From an uncultured Schaedlerella sp. (GTDB lineage: Bacteria; Bacillota; Clostridia; Lachnospirales; Lachnospiraceae): DNA of 64,000 nucleotides. Of the stretch, positions 1 through 7,107 are shown in pieces (the stretch's first letter is position 1; each line of letters begins with the position of its first letter). The translations under genes and the position numbers were made by a program. The notes under the pieces were generated by a model. It did not search any database and was not told the origin of the DNA. It was given only the letters and a program-made list of their open reading frames with translations. The DNA lies in contig CAKSAJ010000001.1 in NCBI GenBank assembly GCA_934435195.1, positions 62,001 to 126,000 of the forward strand, given 5' to 3'.

Positions 1-1268
1 TGATAGAAGGAGATGCTCCGTGGGTAGATTCGGAACTAATTGATAAATATCCGATTGTCCAGTATGGAGTAATGACATTTGAGGATGTAAAAATGCAGGC
101 AGATGAACAAGAAAGTGATGCAGAAAACAATATTGTAATCTGTAACACGCAAGATGAATTAAAAGCAGCATTGACAGCGAAATGTCAGGAACAATACGCA
201 AAAGGACTGGACAAGCCATCAGTAAGCATATCTGTAGATATTGATTTACTGCAAAATTCAGAATTGTATGAAGACGTAAAAAAGCTGGAAGAAATATCTC
301 TAGGAGATACGATACATTGTAAACATAGTGTGTTGGAAGTTACAACGGATTCAAGGGCAATAGGAATTGAATACGATAGTGTTCAAAAGCGAGTTCGAGC
401 CGTTACAATAGGTGAAATTCGATATGATTGCTTCGCGGAAATATCATCAGTAATAAATAGGGTGGATCAAACAATTCGCACAGATGGAACTCTGATTGGA
501 CAGCAGGTGATGGGAATCATCAATGGAGTGAAAGCACAACTCAAAGCTCAATCAACTGTAGCACAAAAACAAGCCGTAAGAGCAGTGATGTTTGAAGACC
601 TAGATCCTTCGTCACCGACGTTCGGAGCAATGTGTATCGGGACGCTTGGGTTTGAAATTGCATCAAAACGAACCGCAGATGGGCGAGACTGGGAATGGAG
701 CACATTCGGAACAGGACAAGGTTTTTTTGCAGATTTCATCGTTGCAGGAACGATGTTAGCAGATCGAATCAAGGGAGGGACATTAGAACTTGGCGGGACC
801 GACAATGGAAATGGTGTGGCCAAAGTGCTGGATGGAAAAGGAAACGAAATTGTTCGACTCGATAAGGATGGAGTATATGCGAAAGGAAAATACATATGCT
901 CGAATGCAGATGGAAGTCAGACGGCAACATTGACAGAAGGCGCGCTAGATTTCAAGAATGGAAGTTATATAGCACATATCCGCGCAGGCTCTATAGGAGG
1001 ACAAGTAGGAATTATGATATATCCGGAACAAGGCACGAGTGTTTCGAAATATCTTTCACTAAGTGCAAATGCTCTAAGAGCACAATTTGGAGACGTTATA
1101 TTGAGAGCATCATCGAAACTAACAGAAGCAGCGGAAAGTCTGGAAGTGCAGAAAGGCGGAAAAGGATATGCTGCCAAAACTGGAAGAGCGGAATATTCGG
1201 ATGGTACGTACTTAGATATCGTTAATGGACGCGTAGTTGGAGGAAAAACGAAAGAAGGAACATTCTAA
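1..1268 (+). CDS. Prophage tail endopeptidase / minor structural protein (5' truncated by window)
   Basis: The frame is open from base 3 to the stop at 1266-1268, so the gene starts before the window. The ATG at 72 is internal. The visible C-terminal part of about 420 residues has the layout of phage tail-associated endopeptidase/antireceptor proteins: an end of the tail-hub domain (LGDTIHCKHSVLEV), a helical linker, then a segment with FIVAGTMLADRIKGGTLELGG. That segment is typical of Gram-positive siphophage minor structural proteins. The stop overlaps the next start by one base, as expected in a tail operon. The family assignment is by recognition of sequence style and position. The catalytic region, if present, lies outside the window. 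Confidence 0.8.
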   Translation, partial: IEGDAPWVDSELIDKYPIVQYGVMTFEDVKMQADEQESDAENNIVICNTQDELKAALTAKCQEQYAKGLDKPSVSISVDIDLLQNSELYEDVKKLEEISLGDTIHCKHSVLEVTTDSRAIGIEYDSVQKRVRAVTIGEIRYDCFAEISSVINRVDQTIRTDGTLIGQQVMGIINGVKAQLKAQSTVAQKQAVRAVMFEDLDPSSPTFGAMCIGTLGFEIASKRTADGRDWEWSTFGTGQGFFADFIVAGTMLADRIKGGTLELGGTDNGNGVAKVLDGKGNEIVRLDKDGVYAKGKYICSNADGSQTATLTEGALDFKNGSYIAHIRAGSIGGQVGIMIYPEQGTSVSKYLSLSANALRAQFGDVILRASSKLTEAAESLEVQKGGKGYAAKTGRAEYSDGTYLDIVNGRVVGGKTKEGTF

Positions 1269-2266
1269 TGAGTTGGACGATAGGAAATTTTGCGTTATCT
1301 CAAGCGCAGATGAATGCAAATGCAACAGAAGTATATAAATATTTTTCAGGAAAAGGATGGACTCTGAATGCAATAGCCGGGATACTTGGCAACATGCAGT
1401 CAGAGTCCTATATTAATCCCGGAGTATGGCAGAGCTTGATTGCAGGGAATTATTCCGGAGGATTCGGTCTAGTACAGTGGACACCGGCAACTAATTACAC
1501 GAACTGGGCCACAGCGAACGGCTATGGAATCACGGATCCGAACGGACAGTTGTATTGGATTGATGCGTTATCAGCATCAACTGGTCAATGGATTCCAACA
1601 GCATCATACAACATGTCATGGAGCGCATTCAAGACATCCGGACAATCACCAGAATACTTGGCCAGCGCATTCCTGAAGAATTTTGAACGTGCCGGTGTTG
1701 AAGTAGAATCCACCAGACGAACGCAGGCAAGATATTATTACAACTTATTAAGTCAGTACGATACCAATTCGAAAGCGATTGAATCAGCCGTGCAATGGGC
1801 AATCGGAATCGCCAACGATAACAGTCACGGTTATGATCAGAATAACCGCTGGGGACCGGACTATGATTGCTCGTCGTTATTGATTACGGCGTGGCAGCAG
1901 GCCGGAATCAAGGTTAAGGACGCGGGAGCGTCTTACACTGGAAATATGTATGCAGCGTTCACAAGTTGTGGTTTTCAGGATGTAACAAGCCAAGTCAATA
2001 TATCTAACGGAAATGGAGTACAGCGAGGTGACATTCTGCTGAACATCCAGAATCATACAGCGATGAGCATTGGAAACGGTCAGATAGTGCAGGCAAGTCA
2101 GAATGAATTTGGCGGAATTTCGGGAGGCCAGACGGGAGATCAGACTGGACAGGAGATTGCCTGCAGGTCATATTACAACTATCCATGGGATTGCATACTA
2201 AGACTTCCGGGAGGTGGAGCAGCTGCTCCTACAGGTGTGTATATTGTGAGATGGATTCCAGGTTAA
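1268..2266 (+). CDS. Phage tail-tip lysozyme with C-terminal NlpC/P60-like hydrolase domain
   Basis: A 332-residue protein with two wall-degrading modules. Residues about 15-160 match the phage tail lysozyme type, with candidate catalytic Glu46 in GILGNMQSESYINPG. Residues about 170-320 look like an NlpC/P60 or CHAP-type papain-fold hydrolase: YDCSSLLITAW gives the nucleophile Cys near 201, and NHTAMSIGNG gives the His near 263. It probably acts at the tail tip to open peptidoglycan during DNA entry, because it lies between tail genes and apart from the holin-endolysin pair at 8257-9580. Its ATG overlaps the previous stop (TAATG), indicating translational coupling. No signal peptide is visible. 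Confidence 0.8.
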   Translation: MSWTIGNFALSQAQMNANATEVYKYFSGKGWTLNAIAGILGNMQSESYINPGVWQSLIAGNYSGGFGLVQWTPATNYTNWATANGYGITDPNGQLYWIDALSASTGQWIPTASYNMSWSAFKTSGQSPEYLASAFLKNFERAGVEVESTRRTQARYYYNLLSQYDTNSKAIESAVQWAIGIANDNSHGYDQNNRWGPDYDCSSLLITAWQQAGIKVKDAGASYTGNMYAAFTSCGFQDVTSQVNISNGNGVQRGDILLNIQNHTAMSIGNGQIVQASQNEFGGISGGQTGDQTGQEIACRSYYNYPWDCILRLPGGGAAAPTGVYIVRWIPG

Positions 2267-2279
2267 AAAGGAGAAGATA

Positions 2280-5096
2280 ATGAATACAATAAAAAGAGAT
2301 GTGTATGTGCTAAAAAATACAATAAAAATTCCAATTGAAGTGACGCAAGGAACGGATATGATAACGTTAGAATTCGCAGTAAGAGATTACAATATTCCGG
2401 TAACAGCGGCAGCAGTAGCTTATGCGTACAAAGGCAGCATGAGAAAACCGCATTCCATGCTTTGCGAAGTATCTAATAATACTATTACATTTTCACCTGA
2501 TAGAAATTTCTTCGCAGCAGGAAACAATGAGCTGCAAATCAGAGTGATAGATGGAGAAAAAACATTGATATCATTCAAAGAAAAAGTAAAATGCACCGGT
2601 GCAATCCCTTTCTTTGATGAAGAAGAGCAGAATGAGCACCCATCATTAGTTGAACAATTAGTGTCTTACTCTGGTTCAGAAACTGCAGAACGAAAAGCGG
2701 CAGACGAAAAAGAAGCGACCGAACGAAAGAAAGAAATAGAAGTAGAACGAAAGCGAATTGACAATCTGGCCAAACTTCCATCTGGATCCACGTCAGGTGA
2801 TGCAGAGCTTGCAGATATCCGAGTAGACAGAAATGGAAAAACACATCCCAATGCAGGAGAGGCAGTCCGGCAGCAGATCAATGAAATCGACCAGAAATAT
2901 GAGACGGAAACTAGTTCGCTAAAACAGGATTTAGGTAACAAATACAGGAGTTTTGATTTTAACACATCAGTATCAGCAATCGAAATTAACGATTTTGAAA
3001 ATTTTGAAGTAACAATATCGTTAATTCCGTACTATAACGTAAAAGCTGTTTTAACACTTAATTTCTATAGCGGGAAAAATGTAAACATTCTTTTGGAAGA
3101 CTTTAAAAAAGTAAAATTGCCAAAATATGGTGCATTGGTTTATGATATTAATACAAAATTAGTCTCTATCGTTGATAATTTGAGTGATAAAAATAATAAC
3201 TACGTTGTGATTTTAGCATTACAACCAGAAAGCGATAGGCATGATCTAATTTTTACTGGATTACTTGCATCCAAAGTTGGAAAGCATAATTTTATATCAT
3301 TATCAAGTAGTGATATATCCATTGTAAAAAGCGGTTCTTACACAACTGCAATCACTTTTAACAGTGATTGCACAATCAAAGTATATAGTAATGTACGCTC
3401 TTTTGCTTGGGCTAAAGTAACTGCTAATACAACTTTCACATTAGTAAATAATCAGATTTTAGCACTTAATGTAGATACAAACTCGCTTACCATAATAACG
3501 ACAAAAGGGCAAGAAGAAGCATTAGAATCAAGCTACATCGAGCTTGTTTGCCAAGGAACAAATCATATACTTACAGGGAAATTGCTAGAATGTTTAATAC
3601 CTGATGCTTATACCGAAGCAAAAAACAAATATGATTATGAAATCGAAGTATCTAACCCATTTTGGTGCGCCAATATCGAAGGAAATAGAATAGAAGTGGC
3701 ACCATCAGATATGCTTAAAAAGGGGATTTTTGTAAAATTTGATAAATTAACAATCAAATACAGAGCTATAACTGTTGTAAAAACATGGGAAGATTTAAAA
3801 AAAGATGTAAATGGCTTTGAAGTTGCTGGTGATTATACATCTGATTGTTTGCTATTACAAATATTTAGTTATGGATATCAAATATTATATTATAATCTTG
3901 ATACAAATAAATTTATTATTTTATCAAGTAACCAAGCGTGTGACTTTAACAATGTTGTTATTGCTAGCGCACAAGATTCTACTGGGCATGGTGCAATTTG
4001 TGAACAATATAACGCATTGATGCTAAACAATAGAAATACTTATCTTGATGAAGTTAATAAATCATATATTGATACCATAAAAGAAAATGAAACAAAACTT
4101 CTAAATATGGGAGAAAATTTTTCCATTGTGATGTGTAGTGATGTTCACTACCTAAGTGATAATACGAGCGGGTCTATCAATGTAACAAATGCAATAATAA
4201 AAGAACTCGATAAAGATTTTTATTTTGATGCGATTTTGAATTGCGGCGACAATATGCTTTACGGAACTAAATTTAAGTCAAGAGGATTGTCAGCTATATC
4301 AAGAATGTTTGACCATATAGATTCTGATAGATTTGTATATTCTCCAGGAAATCACGATTTTAATTCGGTAGCAGATAATGGAGTAACAAAGAACACTTCC
4401 GATTGGATTATTACCGATTCAGAACTTGGCAGTCTTGTGAATAGAAGATTGAAAGTAACAAATAGACCTAACGGAAAATTATATTATTATCGTGATTATA
4501 AAGATAAAAAGGTAAGAGTTATTGTTTTAAATACAATGGATGTACCTTTTGAATTTAATGATGATAAGACAATTAAATATGATCCGGTAAATGTACATGG
4601 TATTAGAGAAGAACAGTTTAATTGGCTTATAAACGATGCTTTAAATGTATTAGATGATGATTGGAAAATCATTATTTGTATGCACGTAGGAATGTATACT
4701 CAATCAGAAGGATTTACAGGTAATACAGACACGCTTAATAATAAAATCGGATTAAGAAATGTATTATCCGCATTTAATTCAAAAAGTAGTTACTCGTTTA
4801 ACAACACAAGCGGTGAATACAATGGAATTTTTCAAGTTTCACTCGATGGTACTATGTCAAATAAACATGGTAGAATTGTTGCTGTTTTAAGCGGACATGC
4901 TCACGAAGATGGATATGCAAATAAAGATGGATTTAATGCTATTCAGATAAATTGTAGTTATCCGTATGTAACAAGACAGCCAAGAACACTTGACGAGTTT
5001 TCTGTTGATGCAATTATTTTTGATGATGCTGAACAAAAAATCAAATTAACAAGGTTTGGTAAAGGTTCTGACAGAGAGTATAATTATCTACATTAA
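2280..5096 (+). CDS. Phage baseplate/receptor-binding protein, BppU-like N-terminus plus calcineurin-like phosphoesterase C-terminus
   Basis: A 938-residue protein preceded by GGAGA seven bases before the ATG. Residues 1 to about 105 resemble the BppU N-terminal baseplate-attachment domain. Residues about 140-165 are a highly charged probable coiled coil. The LPSGSTSGDAELADIRVD linker is common in clostridial phage tail fibres. The middle (about 220-600) is unassigned. The last 320 residues carry the metallophosphoesterase motif series in order: CSDVHY (near 620), NCGDN (near 652), PGNHD (near 690), CMHVG (near 800) and SGHAHEDG (near 872), so the metal ligands look intact. The domain probably acts on a cell-surface phosphodiester such as teichoic acid or a phosphorylated polysaccharide, but the substrate is inferred. 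Base composition becomes clearly more AT-rich after about 2940, suggesting a mosaic join. Confidence 0.82.
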   Translation: MNTIKRDVYVLKNTIKIPIEVTQGTDMITLEFAVRDYNIPVTAAAVAYAYKGSMRKPHSMLCEVSNNTITFSPDRNFFAAGNNELQIRVIDGEKTLISFKEKVKCTGAIPFFDEEEQNEHPSLVEQLVSYSGSETAERKAADEKEATERKKEIEVERKRIDNLAKLPSGSTSGDAELADIRVDRNGKTHPNAGEAVRQQINEIDQKYETETSSLKQDLGNKYRSFDFNTSVSAIEINDFENFEVTISLIPYYNVKAVLTLNFYSGKNVNILLEDFKKVKLPKYGALVYDINTKLVSIVDNLSDKNNNYVVILALQPESDRHDLIFTGLLASKVGKHNFISLSSSDISIVKSGSYTTAITFNSDCTIKVYSNVRSFAWAKVTANTTFTLVNNQILALNVDTNSLTIITTKGQEEALESSYIELVCQGTNHILTGKLLECLIPDAYTEAKNKYDYEIEVSNPFWCANIEGNRIEVAPSDMLKKGIFVKFDKLTIKYRAITVVKTWEDLKKDVNGFEVAGDYTSDCLLLQIFSYGYQILYYNLDTNKFIILSSNQACDFNNVVIASAQDSTGHGAICEQYNALMLNNRNTYLDEVNKSYIDTIKENETKLLNMGENFSIVMCSDVHYLSDNTSGSINVTNAIIKELDKDFYFDAILNCGDNMLYGTKFKSRGLSAISRMFDHIDSDRFVYSPGNHDFNSVADNGVTKNTSDWIITDSELGSLVNRRLKVTNRPNGKLYYYRDYKDKKVRVIVLNTMDVPFEFNDDKTIKYDPVNVHGIREEQFNWLINDALNVLDDDWKIIICMHVGMYTQSEGFTGNTDTLNNKIGLRNVLSAFNSKSSYSFNNTSGEYNGIFQVSLDGTMSNKHGRIVAVLSGHAHEDGYANKDGFNAIQINCSYPYVTRQPRTLDEFSVDAIIFDDAEQKIKLTRFGKGSDREYNYLH

Positions 5097-5109
5097 TTTT
5101 TTTATACAC
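5093..5109. repeat. Copy 1 of a post-tail-fibre repeat (17 bp core)
   Basis: TTAATTTTTTTATACAC starts inside the stop codon region of the baseplate gene and recurs exactly at 6139-6155. Weaker similarity continues for about 30 bp after each copy (aaaa, then attt, then acat blocks). A degenerate third copy begins near 6290. Copies 1 and 2 bracket the first accessory cassette (5269-6100). Confidence 0.6.
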
Positions 5110-5268
5110 GTTTAAAATGAGATTTATAACATACCTGTGCGTAAAATAGCGAAATTTGAATTTTAATCTGGATAGTAAATACGATTATACTACATGGAAT
5201 GAAAAAGTTTCTGAGCGAAACAGTGAAAGTTTCGTATCTTACAGCGGCGAAATAGCGGGATAAGGTAA

Positions 5269-5314
5269 TTGAAAAATACTCTCCTTCCGTCGTATAATGG
5301 CGGTGGAAGGAGAG
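5269..5314 (+). promoter_or_regulatory. Promoter with inverted repeat around the -10 box (cassette 1)
   Basis: TTGAAA (5269-5274), an 18-base spacer and TATAAT (5293-5298) form a near-consensus sigma-A promoter. A perfect 10-bp inverted repeat flanks the -10 box: CTCTCCTTCC at 5279-5288 and GGAAGGAGAG at 5305-5314. The right arm is also the ribosome binding site of the next gene. The expected transcription start is near 5305, so the left arm would be promoter DNA and not RNA. This fits a repressor operator better than a ribosome-binding-site hairpin. A related arrangement lies at 7059-7102. Confidence 0.6.
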
Positions 5315-5320
5315 AGTGAA

Positions 5321-5695
5321 ATGGATGAATTGTTGATATTTTTTAGTAAAAATAAGGATGCGTTAACTGCAATTGGAATAATACTTACATTTTTGACTAG
5401 TAGTTTTTCTCTTTATTTTTCTGTTAGAAACAATAAAGCGGTACATTATGTTAATGCTGTTACCCAAAATAGAGTGGAGTGGATTGACAAATTACGTGAA
5501 AGTATATCTATGTTTCTTGCTTTGCTTAATACGGAGGATTTTACAAAAACTTTTGTGCCACCAGAAGAAATGTTAAAAAGAAATTATGATGTGAAAATAA
5601 AAGAGTTGTATCAACTAGGTGAAAAAATCAAATTGCTTTTAAATTTTACGGATGATTTGGACAATGATTTAATTAAGACAATTGAGGAGGTTTAG
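5321..5695 (+). CDS. Small single-pass membrane protein, prophage accessory gene
   Basis: The start at 5321 is preferred over the in-frame ATG at 5297, because 5297 overlaps the -10 box and GGAAGGAG lies 8 bases before 5321. The product has 124 residues. A short N-terminal part (MDELLIFFSKNKDALT) is followed by one membrane segment (about residues 14-34). A soluble helical part with NKAVHYVNAVTQNRVEWIDKLRE follows. Similar N-termini occur in uncharacterised bacterial and phage membrane proteins that, from memory, are longer, so this copy may be C-terminally shortened. It has its own promoter between the tail and lysis genes, which is moron organisation, suggesting expression in the lysogen. 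Function unknown. Confidence 0.65.
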   Translation: MDELLIFFSKNKDALTAIGIILTFLTSSFSLYFSVRNNKAVHYVNAVTQNRVEWIDKLRESISMFLALLNTEDFTKTFVPPEEMLKRNYDVKIKELYQLGEKIKLLLNFTDDLDNDLIKTIEEV

Positions 5696-5744
5696 TTAAC
5701 TACAAAACTGAATGATTGCTGATTATCAGCGGAAAGGAAACAGA

Positions 5745-5903
5745 ATGGACGAAATGAAACTCGGAATGAAAATTGCCTATCAAGGAGTAAGAGAAGAAAT
5801 GGAAACAATAGTTGCAGAACTTGCAAGAAAAGGAATTGAAAAGTCAAAAGGATTTAGTATATTGGAGCAGTTTATAAAAGACAGACTTTCAGAATGCGAA
5901 TAA
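5745..5903 (+). CDS. Small hypothetical helical protein (52 aa)
   Basis: The ATG at 5745 has GGAAAGGA about 6-13 bases upstream. An in-frame ATG at 5712 lacks a good site, so the shorter start is chosen. The 52-residue product is charged and probably all helix (MDEMKLGMKIAYQGVREEME). It has no Cys, membrane segment or motif I recognise. It lies about 50 bases after the 5321 gene and before the terminator at 6071, so it is probably co-transcribed with that gene. No function can be assigned. Confidence 0.5.
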   Translation: MDEMKLGMKIAYQGVREEMETIVAELARKGIEKSKGFSILEQFIKDRLSECE

Positions 5904-6070
5904 AAATATTACCGGCTAACAAATAGAGTTAGTCGCTACCCTAAAACAAGACGAAGAAAATAGTCTTTAAATAATTTACGAAACACTAAGAGGTACGTAC
6001 AATATTGGTGTGCTAAGAGGTGATAAATGGCAGAATGATTAATAGACGATGAAATGATATAAAAATGATT

Positions 6071-6100
6071 AAGGACCGGCAGCACCGCCGGTCCTTTTCT
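6071..6100 (+). terminator. Rho-independent terminator of accessory cassette 1
   Basis: Perfect 10-bp stem AAGGACCGGC / GCCGGTCCTT (6071-6080 with 6087-6096) with a 6-base loop, followed by a short T-rich tail (TTTTCT including the last stem bases). It ends the cassette holding the genes at 5321 and 5745. Confidence 0.85.
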
Positions 6101-6138
6101 ATACCCAAAATCACAGATACGAACCCTTATGCATATTA

Positions 6139-6275
6139 TTAATTTTTTTATACACATCCAAAACACAATTTTTGACATTTTAGAACAATTCCGTAATAAG
6201 TTATACGGATTTTTATTTTGATTGGTGAAATATTTTATACGTTTTTTATTCAAAACAAAGAAAAATATGCATTGG
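6139..6275. repeat. Post-tail-fibre repeat, copy 2, with long AT-rich repeat A
   Basis: It begins with the 17-bp core shared with 5093. From 6169 it runs into a segment (TTTTTGACATT, then TAATAAGTTATAC, then AATATTTTAT) that recurs at 6316-6422 at an estimated three-quarters identity by eye. TCCGTA (near 6190) and TACGGA (near 6205) inside it form a small hairpin that is partly kept in the other copy. Confidence 0.55.
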
Positions 6276-6289
6276 ATGAATAATATACA

Positions 6290-6422
6290 TAATAATATAC
6301 ACGTTATTTTTGCGATTTTTGACATTCAAAATCAATTCTATAATAAGTTATACAGATTTTGATTATTGGGTTAAAATATTTTATTCATTTTTCATGCAAA
6401 ACAGATGGAAATATTCAAAACA
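6290..6422. repeat. Post-tail-fibre repeat, copy 3 (diverged)
   Basis: It has ATATACACGTT at its left end, then TTTTTGACATT at 6316 and ATAATAAGTTATACAGATTTT, in the same order and spacing as the 6139-6275 copy. Divergence is spread evenly, so this is an old duplication and not a recent transposition. No terminal inverted repeats or transposase are seen. Confidence 0.5.
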
Positions 6423-6514
6423 TCAATTAAGAGTGGCCGTTCGCTCCGTCCTAACGTCCTCCGCTCACTCATCAACGCTTCGCTGCTTATTGCATCTATA
6501 GCTGCAACACATAA

Positions 6515-6600
6515 GATATAGCACCTATACCTGCTACACGAGAAGCCGAGATATAGCACCTATACCTGCTACACGAGAAGCCGAGATATAGCACCTATAC
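6515..6600. repeat. 35-bp tandem repeat, two full copies and one partial
   Basis: Exact 35-bp units at 6515-6549 and 6550-6584 begin GATATAGCACCTATACCTGC and end GAAGCCGA. A third partial copy (16 bases) is at 6585-6600. The sub-motif TAGCACCTATA recurs at 6671 and inverted at 6706-6716, and looser relatives are at 6490-6504 and near 6624-6640. Confidence 0.85.
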
Positions 6601-6668
6601 ATGCAATCGTTTCTGATCAGAAAGTATAGCGGTTATAGCTGAAGAAAAATAAAATAAAAAAATGAAAA

Positions 6669-6719
6669 AATAGCACCTATAGCTGCAGATAGAGAAAAGA
6701 TGCAACTATAGGTGCTATT
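6669..6719. repeat. Long near-perfect hairpin made of the TAGCACCTATA motif
   Basis: AATAGCACCTATAGCTGCA (6669-6687) pairs with 6701-6719 over 19 positions with one mismatch, around a 13-base A/G-rich loop. No T-run follows on either strand, so it does not look like a standard terminator. It could be a protein-binding cruciform, part of an attachment region, or a recombination scar. Confidence 0.7.
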
Positions 6720-6820
6720 GATATATGCAGCAGGTGTCGCGAGTTAATGTTAAGAACAATCACAGAAGATGCAATTTTAATGCCAGAAATCATTCAAAAC
6801 AAAATGAAAGGAGGCCAGCT

Positions 6821-6844
6821 ATGAAGATTAGAGCGGAACCATAG
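6821..6844 (+). other. Seven-codon ORF MKIRAEP with strong ribosome binding site (gene remnant or leader)
   Basis: AAAGGAGG lies 6 bases before the ATG, and the frame reads MKIRAEP then TAG. A near-identical micro-ORF, MEIRARP, is at 7906-7929. Two independent copies of the same start, each with a ribosome binding site, suggest the surviving 5' ends of a duplicated phage gene cut early by stops. A regulatory leader peptide is an alternative. Confidence 0.4.
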
Positions 6845-6870
6845 CAAATAAAAAACATTGAATAGATTAA

Positions 6871-6987
6871 GAAGGAGAGGATTTTACAGAACCTGTTCCA
6901 ACAGAGTCAACGCATCCATCTGATGAAGGAAATTTCCAGATTGCGGATGTTTGTTATGGAGCTATTGAGGCAGCTATGTCGAAATAA
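6871..6987 (+). pseudogene. C-terminal remnant of an unidentified phage protein
   Basis: A 38-codon open frame with no start codon encodes a plausible protein tail (TEPVPTESTHPSDEGNFQIA and onward, ending in AIEAAMSK). It is in a different frame from the MKIRAEP start 50 bases upstream. Together they look like the two ends of one decayed small phage gene with stops and a frameshift between them. The family is not recognised. Confidence 0.35.
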
Positions 6988-7058
6988 AATTTTTATGCGT
7001 GGAGTAACCTGATATATGTAATAATTCAGCTAGTTAGTATGATTGTGGATAATTATTC

Positions 7059-7102
7059 TTGGAAAACATCTCCTTATGCTGTATAATGACGATGGAAGGA
7101 GA
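7059..7102 (+). promoter_or_regulatory. Promoter with inverted repeat around the -10 box (cassette 2)
   Basis: TTGGAA (7059-7064), a 17-base spacer and TATAAT (7082-7087). TCTCCTT at 7069-7075 and AAGGAGA at 7096-7102 form an inverted repeat around the -10 box. Sequence on both sides of the -10 box matches the 5269-5314 promoter (CTCCTT, then GTATAATG, then GATGGAAGGAGAG). The right arm again overlaps the ribosome binding site. The two accessory genes are therefore probably co-regulated. Confidence 0.6.
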
Positions 7103-7107
7103 GAAAT

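Larger units (their letters stand above)
5904..7058. other. Accessory-zone intergenic DNA rich in repeats and remnants
   Basis: This stretch of about 1.15 kb has no convincing full-length gene. It holds a terminator (6071-6100), two copies of a roughly 105-bp AT-rich repeat (6169-6275 and 6316-6422), a 35-bp tandem repeat (6515-6600), a long hairpin built from the same motif (6669-6719), a seven-codon ORF with a strong ribosome binding site (6821-6844) and an in-frame coding remnant (6871-6987). The short open frames within it lack ribosome binding sites and overlap the repeats. Confidence 0.7.

Noticed and set aside
2280..5096. Diversity-generating retroelement target in the tail-fibre gene
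   Set aside because: No reverse transcriptase, template repeat or C-type lectin variable region is visible. The C-terminus is a phosphoesterase.
5297..5320. ATG at 5297 as the start of the accessory membrane protein
   Set aside because: It overlaps the -10 box, would lie upstream of the expected transcription start and has no ribosome binding site. The ATG at 5321 has GGAAGGAG.
5936..6501. Small open frames on both strands in the repeat zone
   Set aside because: They have low-complexity hydrophobic composition and no ribosome binding sites, and they run across a terminator and repeats.
6515..6600. CRISPR array from the 35-bp repeat
   Set aside because: Units are directly adjacent with no unique spacers, only two full copies exist and there are no cas genes.
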